DNA from: Agromyces hippuratus
GTDB taxonomy: Bacteria > Actinomycetota > Actinomycetes > Actinomycetales > Microbacteriaceae
DNA length: 64,000 bases
NCBI RefSeq assembly: GCF_013410355.1
Contig: NZ_JACCFI010000001.1
Coordinates: forward strand, 2,356,001 to 2,420,000
Direction of reading: 5' to 3'
Shown: one piece after another, positions 43,601 to 50,230 of the stretch
Numbering within the stretch: the first letter of the stretch is position 1
Layout: each line of letters begins with the position of its first letter
Made by a program: the position numbers and the translations under genes
Notes under the pieces: model-generated
Told to the model about the DNA's origin: nothing
Database searches by the model: none
Seen by the model: the letters and a program-made list of their open reading frames with translations, nothing else

Positions 43601-43753
43601 GGGAGGAGCGGCCTGCTGCGCCGGTGGCGCCGGCTGGACGGGCGGTGCGACGGGCGGTGACGGGACGTCGCGGCGCGGCGCATCGCCGCCCGCCAACTGG
43701 GCGAGCAGCCAATCGGCTCCGTCGCCCCCCAGACCCTGCCCGTCGCCGCTCAT
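40610..43753 (-). CDS. Large Pro/Ala-rich single-pass membrane protein with septum-formation-like C-terminal domain
   Basis: A 1047-aa protein. Residues 1-860 are disordered: Ala/Pro-rich repeats (such as AAWPPVAPAAPA), scattered acidic patches including a run of seven Asp, and short conserved islands (GGDGADWLLAQLAGG, EVLDWFSEAP, DELWAALQEP). A single helix (LIWVAGGLVVLLVLAGLYFFG, about 865-885) is followed by a Ser/Thr/Pro linker and a 120-aa C-terminal domain. In that domain GGECI...FTVIDCATPHTAQLVYRGTLPG and later Cys match the 'septum formation' family. The topology would place the long tail in the cytoplasm and the Cys domain outside. The ATG shares one base with the pyrE stop (TGATG). 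A 36-bp tandem repeat lies at 43146-43217. Confidence 0.75.
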   Translation of the reverse strand: MSGDGQGLGGDGADWLLAQLAGGDAPRRDVPSPPVAPPVQPAPPAQQAAPPAAPRTPAPRREEVLDWFSEAPAPRADAATSVLPVVGSPAPRTPEVPQQQVPVTDAAGSPTPSWTPPFAVGLPHQPPAGAPVHLTAVEPPVGAPALSPTPPVAPVQPPAAVPPAAAWPPAAPAAPAAPAAPAAAWPPVAPAAPAAAWPPVAPAAPVAPAAPAAAWPAPAVPVAPAAAPATPTTPPGPVTPTAPFALTWGAEKELSSEDAIRAAFRSLSEPPSTTTDGPGAVAPAAPPVEPQSPVAPQAPAESTAPAESPFAGFAPPPVARQSFTPVQQTAPAAPVQPAEPVAPVHPTASSTAPAAWGATGAAAQPSAASSASPAAPIDDELWAALQEPERPSVAPVPPVAQARAAAPVAPVPPEGPFAKLQPTAPSAPSAPTPPAAEAAPEVPLQQVEQPRPERDRFAAFAADTTDPFAALTATRAIPIQPAAAAAAAATAATSVPVPAAAESPVPQFGRGAVAPESATRAEPEVRSGFPFLEVRGTAAAQEDAVVGAPAREASAFNTTPFPAFASVGGGDDDPTREPPAPVDDLLASLGGGAPRSRSAEPTPPPGGTTPATPAVPTGLDALGLGFGDDDDDDDDEDASVPPAPTADDRAASGIRGRFFGASRDDDEAEGVDDDSPIAREMADTGYFWNLTPDPNAQDPKDSPVSVATAFLGDAVADGPAPTDLFAAADAEPAWDDEVGLETADPEWSFTDGAAPGDTAPYGDDLRLAAAAADQRQPSEASDDDELNALFGGAAGSAAANDPFRAQSGRQAAASGFAAQGTGGIGPQRTGGAGGVGGSGGNDGPGRGGGAGGGASTPPTGRSRTTRTLIWVAGGLVVLLVLAGLYFFGTQLAGGGAGQASESPSASTSETPVAAPTAPQPAGVHAWNTLFGGECIEPFESVWAEEFTVIDCATPHTAQLVYRGTLPGDEAAPFPGEAALAEQMPTLCRAVGVFDPALVAGIPDLQVQGSFPVTEEQWAEGQRTYYCFANRAGGEPLTASIMGPGPAA
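43146..43217 (-). repeat. 36-bp tandem repeat within the Pro/Ala-rich coding region
   Basis: Two nearly exact copies starting GCAGGCGCGACGGG; each encodes a 12-residue Ala/Pro/Trp unit. It is likely prone to copy-number change. Confidence 0.7.
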
Positions 43754-44325
43754 CAGGCCAACCCCAGGTCTTCCAGGCCGATCGCGTACAGGTAGGGCAC
43801 GCCCTCGGCCTCGATGACCTCGCGGGCACCGGTCGCCCGGTCGACCACGACGGCGACCGCCACGACCTCGGCGCCGACCTTGCGGAGCGCTTCGATCGCC
43901 TTGATCGGCGACCCGCCGGTGGTCGAGGTGTCTTCGAGCACGATCACGCGCTTGCCGGCGAGGTCGGGACCCTCGACCTGCTTGCCGCGACCGTGGTCCT
44001 TCGGCTCCTTGCGCACGACGAAGGCGTCGTAGGCGAGGCCCTGGGCAGCGCCCTGGTGCAGGATCGCCGAGGCGATCGGGTCGGCGCCCATGGTCATGCC
44101 GCCGACGGCGACCACGTCGGGCACGTCTTTGATGAGGTCGATCATGACCTGTCCGATGAGCGGAGCGACGCGGTGGTCGAGGCTCACCTTGCGGAGGTCG
44201 ACGTAATAGGTCGCCTTCTTCCCGCTCGTGAGGGTGAAGTCCCCGTGGAACACGGCGTCTGCCGCGATGAAGTCGATCAACTGGGCGCGCACGGCGTCGA
44301 TGGGCTGAGGCTCTCGGAGGGTCAC
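43753..44325 (-). CDS. pyrE: Orotate phosphoribosyltransferase
   Basis: A 190-aa cytoplasmic enzyme that joins orotate to PRPP to give OMP in pyrimidine synthesis. It has the expected FTLTSGKKATYYVDLRKV substrate loop, GGMTMGADPIASAIL, VVRKEPKDHGRGK (flexible-loop Lys) and the PRPP motif VIVLEDTSTTGGSPIKAI. The GTG start is supported by a TAGAGT box 6 nt upstream. The first three bases of that box are the stop codon of the preceding thrE-like gene. The stop overlaps the ATG of the next gene by one base. It is the first enzyme-coding gene of the pyrE-septum-rbsK-nucleoside hydrolase group. Confidence 0.95.
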   Translation of the reverse strand: MTLREPQPIDAVRAQLIDFIAADAVFHGDFTLTSGKKATYYVDLRKVSLDHRVAPLIGQVMIDLIKDVPDVVAVGGMTMGADPIASAILHQGAAQGLAYDAFVVRKEPKDHGRGKQVEGPDLAGKRVIVLEDTSTTGGSPIKAIEALRKVGAEVVAVAVVVDRATGAREVIEAEGVPYLYAIGLEDLGLA

Positions 44326-44331
44326 CCGAAT

Positions 44332-44337
44332 ACTCTA
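44332..44337 (-). promoter_or_regulatory. -10 box of leaderless pyrE promoter, overlapping upstream stop codon
   Basis: TAGAGT on the minus strand, 6 nt before the GTG at 44325. Its TAG is the stop codon of the upstream exporter gene. Confidence 0.5.
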
Positions 44338-45759
44338 CGACCCGCTTGCCTGAGAGGAAGGGGCGGATTCGACGTCGGGCGACGGCGGCGACGGGGCATC
44401 CGCTCGCTGTCGGCCCTTCGACGACCGCCCGCGTCCGCCCCAGAACGAGCGAGGAGTACCCGGAACGAGTCGGGCCCAGAACGGCGGCGTCTCCTCCTCG
44501 ACGAGCGCTGCCGGCACGTCGATGTGGAAGTCGGCGATCTCTTCCGCGCCCTGATGCACGACCCGGTAGAGCGCCGTGCCGATGAGCACGCCCAGCGCGA
44601 TCGACATGATCGAGACGAGTGCTTCGCCGAAGTCCTCGTAGCCGCTCGTGGTGCCGATCGCCTCGGTGAGTCCGACGAGACCGGCGGCCCCGGGCACCAG
44701 CAGCCAGAACGCCGGCAGGAAGGTGAGCTGCGACGGGGCGCCCTTGCGCAGCGTCGCGATCCACAGCACGACCGGGGTCATGGCGAGAGCGCCGACGAAC
44801 CCGCTCACGGATGCGCCGATCAGCGCCCCGCCGACGACCTGGCCGGTATAGGCGACGAGCAGCACGAGCAGCACCCATCCGAACGTGTGCGGCGGGGCGG
44901 AGAAGTGCAGGTAGTTGCCGATCGCGAAGAGCAGCACTCCGAACACCGCCACCCACCAGGGGAAGGCCTCGCCGGAGTCGAGCGGCACGTACGAGGAGCT
45001 GGCGACCCCGACGAGCGTGCCCGCCGCGAGGATGCCGAACGCGAGCAACGAGAGCTGCACGAGTCCGAACACGAGGCGGGAGGCGCCGGCGAGCATCTGG
45101 CCTGCCGCGAGCTCGACGACCGCGGTCGTCAGCACTCCGCCGGGCAGGAACGTCGCGAGCGGCGCGATGAGCAGCCTGATCGGGTCGCCCACCGCGAAGT
45201 ACGGGGCGATGAGGAACACCGCGGTGGCGCAGGCGAACGCCGCGAACACGGGGAAGACGATCTGCAGCGTCGGCGAACGCACGAGCTTCGCGACGCCGAT
45301 GAGGGCCCCGAGCACGAAGGCGACGACCGCGCCCTGCCACGTCGGCGCGAGCAGCAGCGCGAGCCCGGTGGTCAGTACGGCGTGACCGAAGGTGCGCACG
45401 AGCCATCCGTGCGACGGCTTCATCGCACCGATCTCGTTCAGCCGCGTGATGCCGTCGAGCGGGGTGATCTCGGCGCGACGGGCGACCTCGATCAGGCGGT
45501 AGAGCGCCGCGATCTGGTCGAACCGGAACGAGGCGTTCACCGACGACCGGATCGCGACCCTGCCCTCGTTTCCCGCGCCCGTCTCGATGAGGATCACGGT
45601 CGGCAGCACCACGATGTCGGTGTCGTCGCGCCCGTAGGCGCTCGACACCGTCACGAGCGTGTCGCGGATCTTGTCGGTCGAGTCGGCGGCTGCGTTCATG
45701 CCCTCCGCGAGTCCGAGGAGGAACCTGCGGAGCAGCGCCTGCTCGGCCGCCTCCGCCAT
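44335..45759 (-). CDS. Threonine/serine exporter family protein (ThrE type)
   Basis: A 474-aa membrane protein with the ThrE architecture. An N-terminal cytoplasmic domain (1-130) includes RFLLGLAEGMNAAADSTDKIRDTLVTVS and FRFDQIAALYRLIEVARR. About ten helices follow in two unequal halves, with the motif LAPLATFLPGGVLTTAVVELAAGQMLAGASRLVFG between them. ThrE of Corynebacterium exports threonine and serine. The C-terminal 75 residues are hydrophilic and Ser/Pro-rich. The ATG shares one base with the stop of the Dcu-type gene upstream. The gene directly precedes pyrE and its stop forms part of the pyrE -10 box. Confidence 0.85.
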   Translation of the reverse strand: MAEAAEQALLRRFLLGLAEGMNAAADSTDKIRDTLVTVSSAYGRDDTDIVVLPTVILIETGAGNEGRVAIRSSVNASFRFDQIAALYRLIEVARRAEITPLDGITRLNEIGAMKPSHGWLVRTFGHAVLTTGLALLLAPTWQGAVVAFVLGALIGVAKLVRSPTLQIVFPVFAAFACATAVFLIAPYFAVGDPIRLLIAPLATFLPGGVLTTAVVELAAGQMLAGASRLVFGLVQLSLLAFGILAAGTLVGVASSSYVPLDSGEAFPWWVAVFGVLLFAIGNYLHFSAPPHTFGWVLLVLLVAYTGQVVGGALIGASVSGFVGALAMTPVVLWIATLRKGAPSQLTFLPAFWLLVPGAAGLVGLTEAIGTTSGYEDFGEALVSIMSIALGVLIGTALYRVVHQGAEEIADFHIDVPAALVEEETPPFWARLVPGTPRSFWGGRGRSSKGRQRADAPSPPSPDVESAPSSQASGS

Positions 45760-47114
45760 CAGACGATGACGAACGAGAGCGCCACGCCCACGAGGATCGC
45801 GACGACGACGTAGACGAGGTTCGGCAGCTGGAACGAGTGGTCGAAGACGAACTTGCCCATCTTGGTCGTGCCGGTCTGGTCGAACGCGACCGTCGCGACC
45901 TGGCTGCCGTTCGCGGGCAGCGTGTAGATGCCCATCGCCGCCGGCCAGAGCCCGACGAGGAGCGGGGCGGGCAGTCCGATCGTGATGCCGATCGGCACGA
46001 TCGCGTTCGTGGCGCTCGACTGGCTCGTCGTGAGCATCGCGACGAGGAAGAGCGCGAGGGCGAAGAGCAGCGCACCGAGGAACGCCGTCGACCCGGAGAC
46101 GAGCGAACCGAGACCGTCGACGATGAGCGTGTTGTTCGCGGCGACGAAGGTGTTCGCGAGCCACGCGATGCCGAAGAGGGCGATCGCGCCGACCATGCCG
46201 GCCGGGAAGGTCGACTGCTTCGGGACATCCGCCGCCTTCACCTTGCAGGTGAGGAAGATGAGCGCTGCGATGACGCCCATGATCACCTCGATGATGACGG
46301 TGATGCTGACCCGCACGGGGTCGCCCGCGTCATCCGTGCCGATCACCGGGCGAAGCCCCTCGAAGAGGCCGAAGAGCACGATGACGCCGACGCCGGTGAG
46401 GAAGATCGAGGCCGAGAGCACGGCACTGCGCGGCAGCTTCTTGTCGGCGTCGACCACGACGGCCGGCTTCACGAGGTGCTCGGCGAGGCGGCGCTGGAAC
46501 TCGGGGTCGTCCTCGAGCTCCTTGCCGTGCTTGACCATGACGAGTGCCGCGATGCCGAGGCCCACGATCGAGGCCGGCCACATGATGAGCAGCAGCTTGC
46601 CGAGGTCGACGCCCTGCGGTGCGAGCAGCACGACCATCGACGCGGTCGCCGCGGAGACCGGCGAGCAGAGGATGCCGACCTGCGAGGCGACCGCCGAGAC
46701 CGACAGCGCCCGCTCGGGCCGGATCTTCTGCTGGTACGACACGTCGTAGATGACGGGCAGCAGCGGATAGAAGATGTTGCCCGTGCCGGCGCCCACGGTG
46801 AAGAGGAACGACATCGCCGGGGCCAGGAAGACCACCGACTTCGGTCGCTTCTTGATGACCTTCGACGCGACCGAGACCATCCAGTCGATGCCACCGGCGG
46901 CTTGCATGACGGATGCCGCGGTGATGACGGTGATGACGATGAACACGGCGTCGACCGGGGCGCTGCCCGGCGCCTCGCCGAAGACGAAGACGAGCACCGC
47001 GACACCGACGAGACCCCAGACGCCGAGGCCGATCCCGCTCGTGCGGGTGCCCATGTAGATCGCGAGGATGACGACGATCAGCTCGGCGACGAGGATCCAG
47101 ACGTTGTCGTTCAC
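45759..47114 (-). CDS. Dcu-type C4-dicarboxylate/aspartate transporter
   Basis: A 451-aa inner-membrane protein with about 11 helices and the DcuA/DcuB signature: LGVWGLVGVAVLVFVFG, VGAGTGNIFYPLLPVIYDVSYQQKIRPERALSVSAVASQVGILCSPVSAA, and SQSSATNAIVPIGITIGLPAPLL. DcuA/B move aspartate, fumarate, malate and succinate, usually by exchange. The GTG overlaps the peptidase E stop by four bases (GTGA). Coupling to an aspartyl dipeptidase suggests aspartate handling. Dcu carriers are best known from anaerobes, so their use in an actinobacterium of likely aerobic habit is notable. Confidence 0.88.
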   Translation of the reverse strand: MNDNVWILVAELIVVILAIYMGTRTSGIGLGVWGLVGVAVLVFVFGEAPGSAPVDAVFIVITVITAASVMQAAGGIDWMVSVASKVIKKRPKSVVFLAPAMSFLFTVGAGTGNIFYPLLPVIYDVSYQQKIRPERALSVSAVASQVGILCSPVSAATASMVVLLAPQGVDLGKLLLIMWPASIVGLGIAALVMVKHGKELEDDPEFQRRLAEHLVKPAVVVDADKKLPRSAVLSASIFLTGVGVIVLFGLFEGLRPVIGTDDAGDPVRVSITVIIEVIMGVIAALIFLTCKVKAADVPKQSTFPAGMVGAIALFGIAWLANTFVAANNTLIVDGLGSLVSGSTAFLGALLFALALFLVAMLTTSQSSATNAIVPIGITIGLPAPLLVGLWPAAMGIYTLPANGSQVATVAFDQTGTTKMGKFVFDHSFQLPNLVYVVVAILVGVALSFVIV

Positions 47115-47851
47115 GACGAGGGGCCCTTCACGATGGGGCCGGTGCTCGCGAGCACGTGCGTCGGCAGGGGCGTCTCGACGATCCTCCCGTCGATCGCCTC
47201 GACCTTCAGCGCGAGCGGGTTCTCGACCGGGCTGATCGCCGTGACGAATTCGGAGCCCTCGAAGTGCAGCGACTGGAGGTTGCCGACGGCGTAGCCCGTG
47301 GCGAGCTCACCGCTCAGCAGGGAGGCGTGGAACAGCGGCTGGCGCTGGTCTTCGGCGTCGTAGTGCGGGCAGAAGCTGCCGTGCAGGAAGCCGAGCCCCT
47401 CGGGCAGCACCTGCAGGGTGGGCCCGTAGCTGTCGGTCGTGCCGCCCTCGAACCAGCAGATGCCGCCGGCCGAGCCGCCCGTGAAGACCGTGTTCGAGTT
47501 CGGGTCCTCCCACATCTCGCGCATGATCTCGCCGAGACCCTGGCGCTTCCAGACGTCGAGCATGTTGGCCGTGTTGCCGCCGCCGACGTGGATCACGTCG
47601 AAGCCCTTCACGAAGCCCGCGAGGTCGTCGACCGCCCGGTGGAAGAGGGGCAGGTGATGCGGTGCGCAGCGGTCGGAGTCGTACGTCGTGTAGAAGCTCA
47701 CGATGTACGCGGCGTCGTCGCCGGTCGCCGTGCCGACGAAGAGCACGCGCGGGCGCTCCTTGCCGGTGAGCTTCAGGATGTAGTCGTGCGTCGGGTCGGC
47801 CCGCCGCTCCATCATCGCCTTGCCTGCGCCGGTCGCAACCACATGCGCCAT
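47111..47851 (-). CDS. pepE: Peptidase E-like (S51) alpha-aspartyl dipeptidase
   Basis: A 246-aa cytoplasmic serine peptidase of the S51 family, which removes N-terminal Asp from dipeptides. The nucleophile elbow is FTGGSAGGICWF (Ser in GGSAGG). VIHVGGGNTANMLDVWKRQGL and FCPHYDAEDQRQPLF are typical of the group. The last third (VGNLQSLHFEGSEF) is as in cyanophycinase-like relatives, so the substrate may instead be beta-aspartyl peptides. The ATG at 47851 has GGGGGAA upstream. The first gene of a tightly overlapping trio with the Dcu carrier and ThrE. Confidence 0.85.
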   Translation of the reverse strand: MAHVVATGAGKAMMERRADPTHDYILKLTGKERPRVLFVGTATGDDAAYIVSFYTTYDSDRCAPHHLPLFHRAVDDLAGFVKGFDVIHVGGGNTANMLDVWKRQGLGEIMREMWEDPNSNTVFTGGSAGGICWFEGGTTDSYGPTLQVLPEGLGFLHGSFCPHYDAEDQRQPLFHASLLSGELATGYAVGNLQSLHFEGSEFVTAISPVENPLALKVEAIDGRIVETPLPTHVLASTGPIVKGPSS

Positions 47852-47972
47852 CGTTCCCCCAAACGTCGAACCTTCGGCCACACGCTAGCGGGAGATCATC
47901 GGCCTCGTCGAGAGGCGCGGCGGCCGAGTCGACGCGGGTGCGAATCGTCGATCGCGGGGCAGGCGGGCACGC

Positions 47973-47999
47973 ATCGGGATCCCCCCAGTACATCCCGAT
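47973..47999. promoter_or_regulatory. Perfect 8-bp dyad upstream of the pepE operon
   Basis: ATCGGGAT-N11-ATCCCGAT. It could be an operator for pepE (which starts 120 bp away) or a short RNA hairpin. Confidence 0.3.
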
Positions 48000-48010
48000 A
48001 CGCATGACGA

Positions 48011-48052
48011 AGGGCCGCCCCGCGGGGTGTCCCTCCCCCGCGCGGCGGCCCT
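48011..48052 (-). terminator. Large GC hairpin after the 38-aa peptide gene
   Basis: AGGGCCGCC/GGCGGCCCT outer stem with an inner GCGGGG/CCCCGC stem. It lies about 90 bp past the small gene, or upstream of pepE. There is no T tract. Confidence 0.4.
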
Positions 48053-48144
48053 GCAGTCGGGCCCCGCGACTCAGGAGGAGGATTGCCCCTCTTCCCGCGC
48101 GACGGCCCGGTGTTCCGGGGAACGGACCCCCGGGATTCGCGGAC

Positions 48145-48261
48145 CTAGACGGTGCGCGCGAACGTCTCTCGCGGCTGGCGACGGTAGCCGTCACGAGCGG
48201 TGACGACGATCGAGCCGATGACGGCGGCGATGGAAACGGCGCCGAGGAGCACGAAGACCAT
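48145..48261 (-). CDS. 38-aa single-pass membrane peptide
   Basis: MVFVLLGAVSIAAVIGSIVV forms one helix, followed by a basic tail (TARDGYRRQPRETFARTV). AAAGGAAT lies 5-12 nt before the ATG, a good ribosome site for this genome. It is divergent from the LysR-type gene across 135 bp, so it may be the regulator's target. I believe similar tiny proteins occur in related genomes, but I cannot verify that here. The function is unknown. The region 47852-48144 holds only hairpins. Confidence 0.55.
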   Translation of the reverse strand: MVFVLLGAVSIAAVIGSIVVTARDGYRRQPRETFARTV

Positions 48262-48370
48262 GGTGATTCCTTTCGAAGTACGAGCGGGGGATCGAGCAGT
48301 CGATGCCCCATTGCACGAGTTCGATACGTCAATTGAATCGCGAATGATAGTGCAGCACAAGCTCACGATT

Positions 48371-48398
48371 CTACAACGACAATGTAGTCTGGCTACAT
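48371..48398. promoter_or_regulatory. Alternating CTACA/TGTAG half-sites over the LysR gene promoter
   Basis: CTACA (48371-48375), TGTAG (48384-48388), CTACA (48394-48398). The last two form the dyad TGTAG-N5-CTACA, which covers the -10 box and the ATG, suggesting autoregulation. Confidence 0.45.
48385..48390 (+). promoter_or_regulatory. -10 box of leaderless promoter (LysR-type gene)
   Basis: TAGTCT, 6 nt before the ATG at 48397. Confidence 0.55.
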
Positions 48399-49314
48399 GG
48401 ACGTACGCCGGTTGGACCTGCTTCGAGAGCTCGCGGAGCGCGGCAGCGTGACCGCCGTCGCCGAGGCCACCGGCCGCACGCCCTCGGCGGTCTCGCAGCA
48501 GCTGAAGGTGCTCGAGCGCGAGGCCGGAATGCCGCTGACCGAGCGCAGCGGCCGCGGCGTCGTGCTGACGAGCGCCGGGCACGCCCTCGCCCGCAGCGCC
48601 GCCGATGTCGCCGTCGCCCTCGAACGCGCCACCGCCCTGTGGGACGAGTTCCGCAACCACCCCAGCGGCGAGGTCTCGCTCGTCACGTTCCCGACGGTCG
48701 GCGCCACCCTCCTGCCCGCCGTGCTCACCGACCTCGCCGAGGTCGCCGGGCTCGTCGTGCGCGCGACCGACCTCGACCCCGAGGCGGCCGAGTTCGCCGA
48801 CCTCACCTCCGACTTCGACATCGTGCTCGCGCACACCATGCCGGGCGTGCTGCCCTGGGGCGGCCGCGGCCTCAAGGCCGTGCCGTTGCTCACCGAGCCG
48901 CTCGATATCGGCCTGCCCGCCGACCACCGTCTCGCCGGCCGATCGCACTTGACCCCCGCAGACCTCGTCGACGAGACCTGGCTGGGGGTGCCGCCCGGGT
49001 TCCCCTTCGAGCGCATCCTGCACGCGATCGAGCAGCAGGCCGGACAGCGTGCCACGGTCAGCCAGCGCTTCAGCGACATGCGCATCATCGAGGCGTTCAT
49101 CGAGGCGGGCCTCGGCATCGCGTTCGTGCCGCGGTTCACGAGCGGCACCGTGCCCGATTCGATCGTGTTGAAGCCGCTGCGCGGCGTGGCATCCGCTCGG
49201 CAGATCGTGGCTCTGGTGCGGCCGGATGTCGCGGAGCGCCTCGCCGTGCGCACCGTGCTCGACGTGCTCGTGGCGCGGGCCTCGCGGCTCGAGCAGGAGC
49301 ACGCCGTCGCCTGA
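48397..49314 (+). CDS. LysR-family transcription regulator
   Basis: A 305-aa regulator. The N-terminal winged helix (1-65) reads MDVRRLDLLRELAERGSVTAVAEATGRTPSAVSQQLKVLEREAGMPLTERSGRGVVLT. A periplasmic-binding-like effector domain (90-295) follows, with EPLDIGLPADHRLAGR and FIEAGLGIAFVPRF. Effector and regulon are unknown. It is divergent from the 38-aa peptide gene and is followed, after 115 bp, by an enoyl-CoA hydratase with its own promoter. Its own promoter sits in a set of alternating half-sites. Confidence 0.93.
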   Translation: MDVRRLDLLRELAERGSVTAVAEATGRTPSAVSQQLKVLEREAGMPLTERSGRGVVLTSAGHALARSAADVAVALERATALWDEFRNHPSGEVSLVTFPTVGATLLPAVLTDLAEVAGLVVRATDLDPEAAEFADLTSDFDIVLAHTMPGVLPWGGRGLKAVPLLTEPLDIGLPADHRLAGRSHLTPADLVDETWLGVPPGFPFERILHAIEQQAGQRATVSQRFSDMRIIEAFIEAGLGIAFVPRFTSGTVPDSIVLKPLRGVASARQIVALVRPDVAERLAVRTVLDVLVARASRLEQEHAVA

Positions 49315-49415
49315 ACCGAGCCGCGCGGCGCACAGGTCGCTCGGGACCACTCGAATCGCACGGGACCACGTACATCGAGGGTCCGGTGCGACACGGGGTG
49401 TCCCGAGCGGAGAAG

Positions 49416-49421
49416 TAGACT
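49416..49421 (+). promoter_or_regulatory. -10 box of probable leaderless promoter (enoyl-CoA hydratase)
   Basis: TAGACT, 8 nt before the ATG at 49430. A 10-bp inverted repeat (CGCTCGGGAC, 49338-49347; GTCCCGAGCG, 49400-49409) lies just upstream. Confidence 0.45.
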
Positions 49422-49429
49422 CCACGTTC

Positions 49430-50230
49430 ATGAGCGATGACGCGATCCTGTTCGAAGTCGAGGGCGGGCTCGCCCGCCTCACCCTCAACCGCCCGAGCCG
49501 GCTGAACGCCGTCGACCCCGACGCGATCGCCCGCTGGCAGTCACTCGCCCATGAGATCGCCGAGCGCGACGACATCGGCGCGGTGCTCTTCGATGCCAAC
49601 GGCCGCGCGTTCTGCGCAGGCGGCGATGTGCGGGCGATGTCGGAGCTCGCGGCCGCGGCCGAGTCGAGCGGCGCGGAGTCCGCGTCGGCCACGATCACGG
49701 CGCTCGCCGACGCGATCCACGACGGCCACCGCACGCTCCGCGAGAGTTCGAAGCCGATCGTGGCCGCCGTGCAGGGGCCGGTCGCCGGCGGAGGCCTCGG
49801 CTTCATGCTCGTCGCCGACCTCATCATCGCCTCCGAGCAAGCGACGTTCGCGAGCCGGTACGCGGATGTCGCGCTCACGCCCGACTGCGGCGTCAGCACG
49901 CTGCTGCCCGAGGCCGTCGGCACCCGCCGCGCGCTCGAGCTCACGCTGACCTCGCGCACCCTCACCGCTGCCGAGGCACTCGACTGGGGCCTCGTCACCG
50001 AGGTCGTCGCACCCGACGCGCTCGAGGCCCGGGCGCGCGCGATCGCGCAGAGCTGGATCGACGGGGCGACCGCCGCATTCGGCCAGGCGAAGCGCCTCGT
50101 GCGATCGGGGGTGACCCGCGACTTCCAGACGGCGCTCGACGACGAGGCGCGCACGATCGGCGCCGCCTTCGCGACGCCGGAGGCGAGCGCGCGCATCGCG
50201 GCCTTCGGGCGGTCGAGCCGCTCGAGTTAG
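49430..50230 (+). CDS. Enoyl-CoA hydratase/isomerase family protein
   Basis: A 266-aa crotonase-fold enzyme. It has the oxyanion-hole segments RAFCAGGDVRAM and VQGPVAGGGLGFMLVADLIIAS, then YADVALTPDCGVSTLLPEAVG and RTLTAAEALDWGLVTEVV. The canonical second catalytic Glu of enoyl-CoA hydratase is replaced around DCGVS, as in isomerase-like members, so the exact reaction (hydration or double-bond shift on an acyl-CoA) is uncertain. It sits between the LysR gene and an IS481 element. Its TAG stop overlaps a possible TAA of a minus-strand gene remnant. Confidence 0.88.
   Translation: MSDDAILFEVEGGLARLTLNRPSRLNAVDPDAIARWQSLAHEIAERDDIGAVLFDANGRAFCAGGDVRAMSELAAAAESSGAESASATITALADAIHDGHRTLRESSKPIVAAVQGPVAGGGLGFMLVADLIIASEQATFASRYADVALTPDCGVSTLLPEAVGTRRALELTLTSRTLTAAEALDWGLVTEVVAPDALEARARAIAQSWIDGATAAFGQAKRLVRSGVTRDFQTALDDEARTIGAAFATPEASARIAAFGRSSRSS

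Noticed and set aside
40610..46228. Apparent single 1872-codon minus-strand gene
   Set aside because: Only the part from 43753 down is real. The upstream part runs in a shadow frame through pyrE, the ThrE-like and the Dcu-type genes, which are clear in their own frames.
47852..48144. Non-coding RNA or small gene in the gap between pepE and the 38-aa peptide gene
   Set aside because: Hairpins are present but no promoter-terminator pair or coding bias is clear, so no gene is called.
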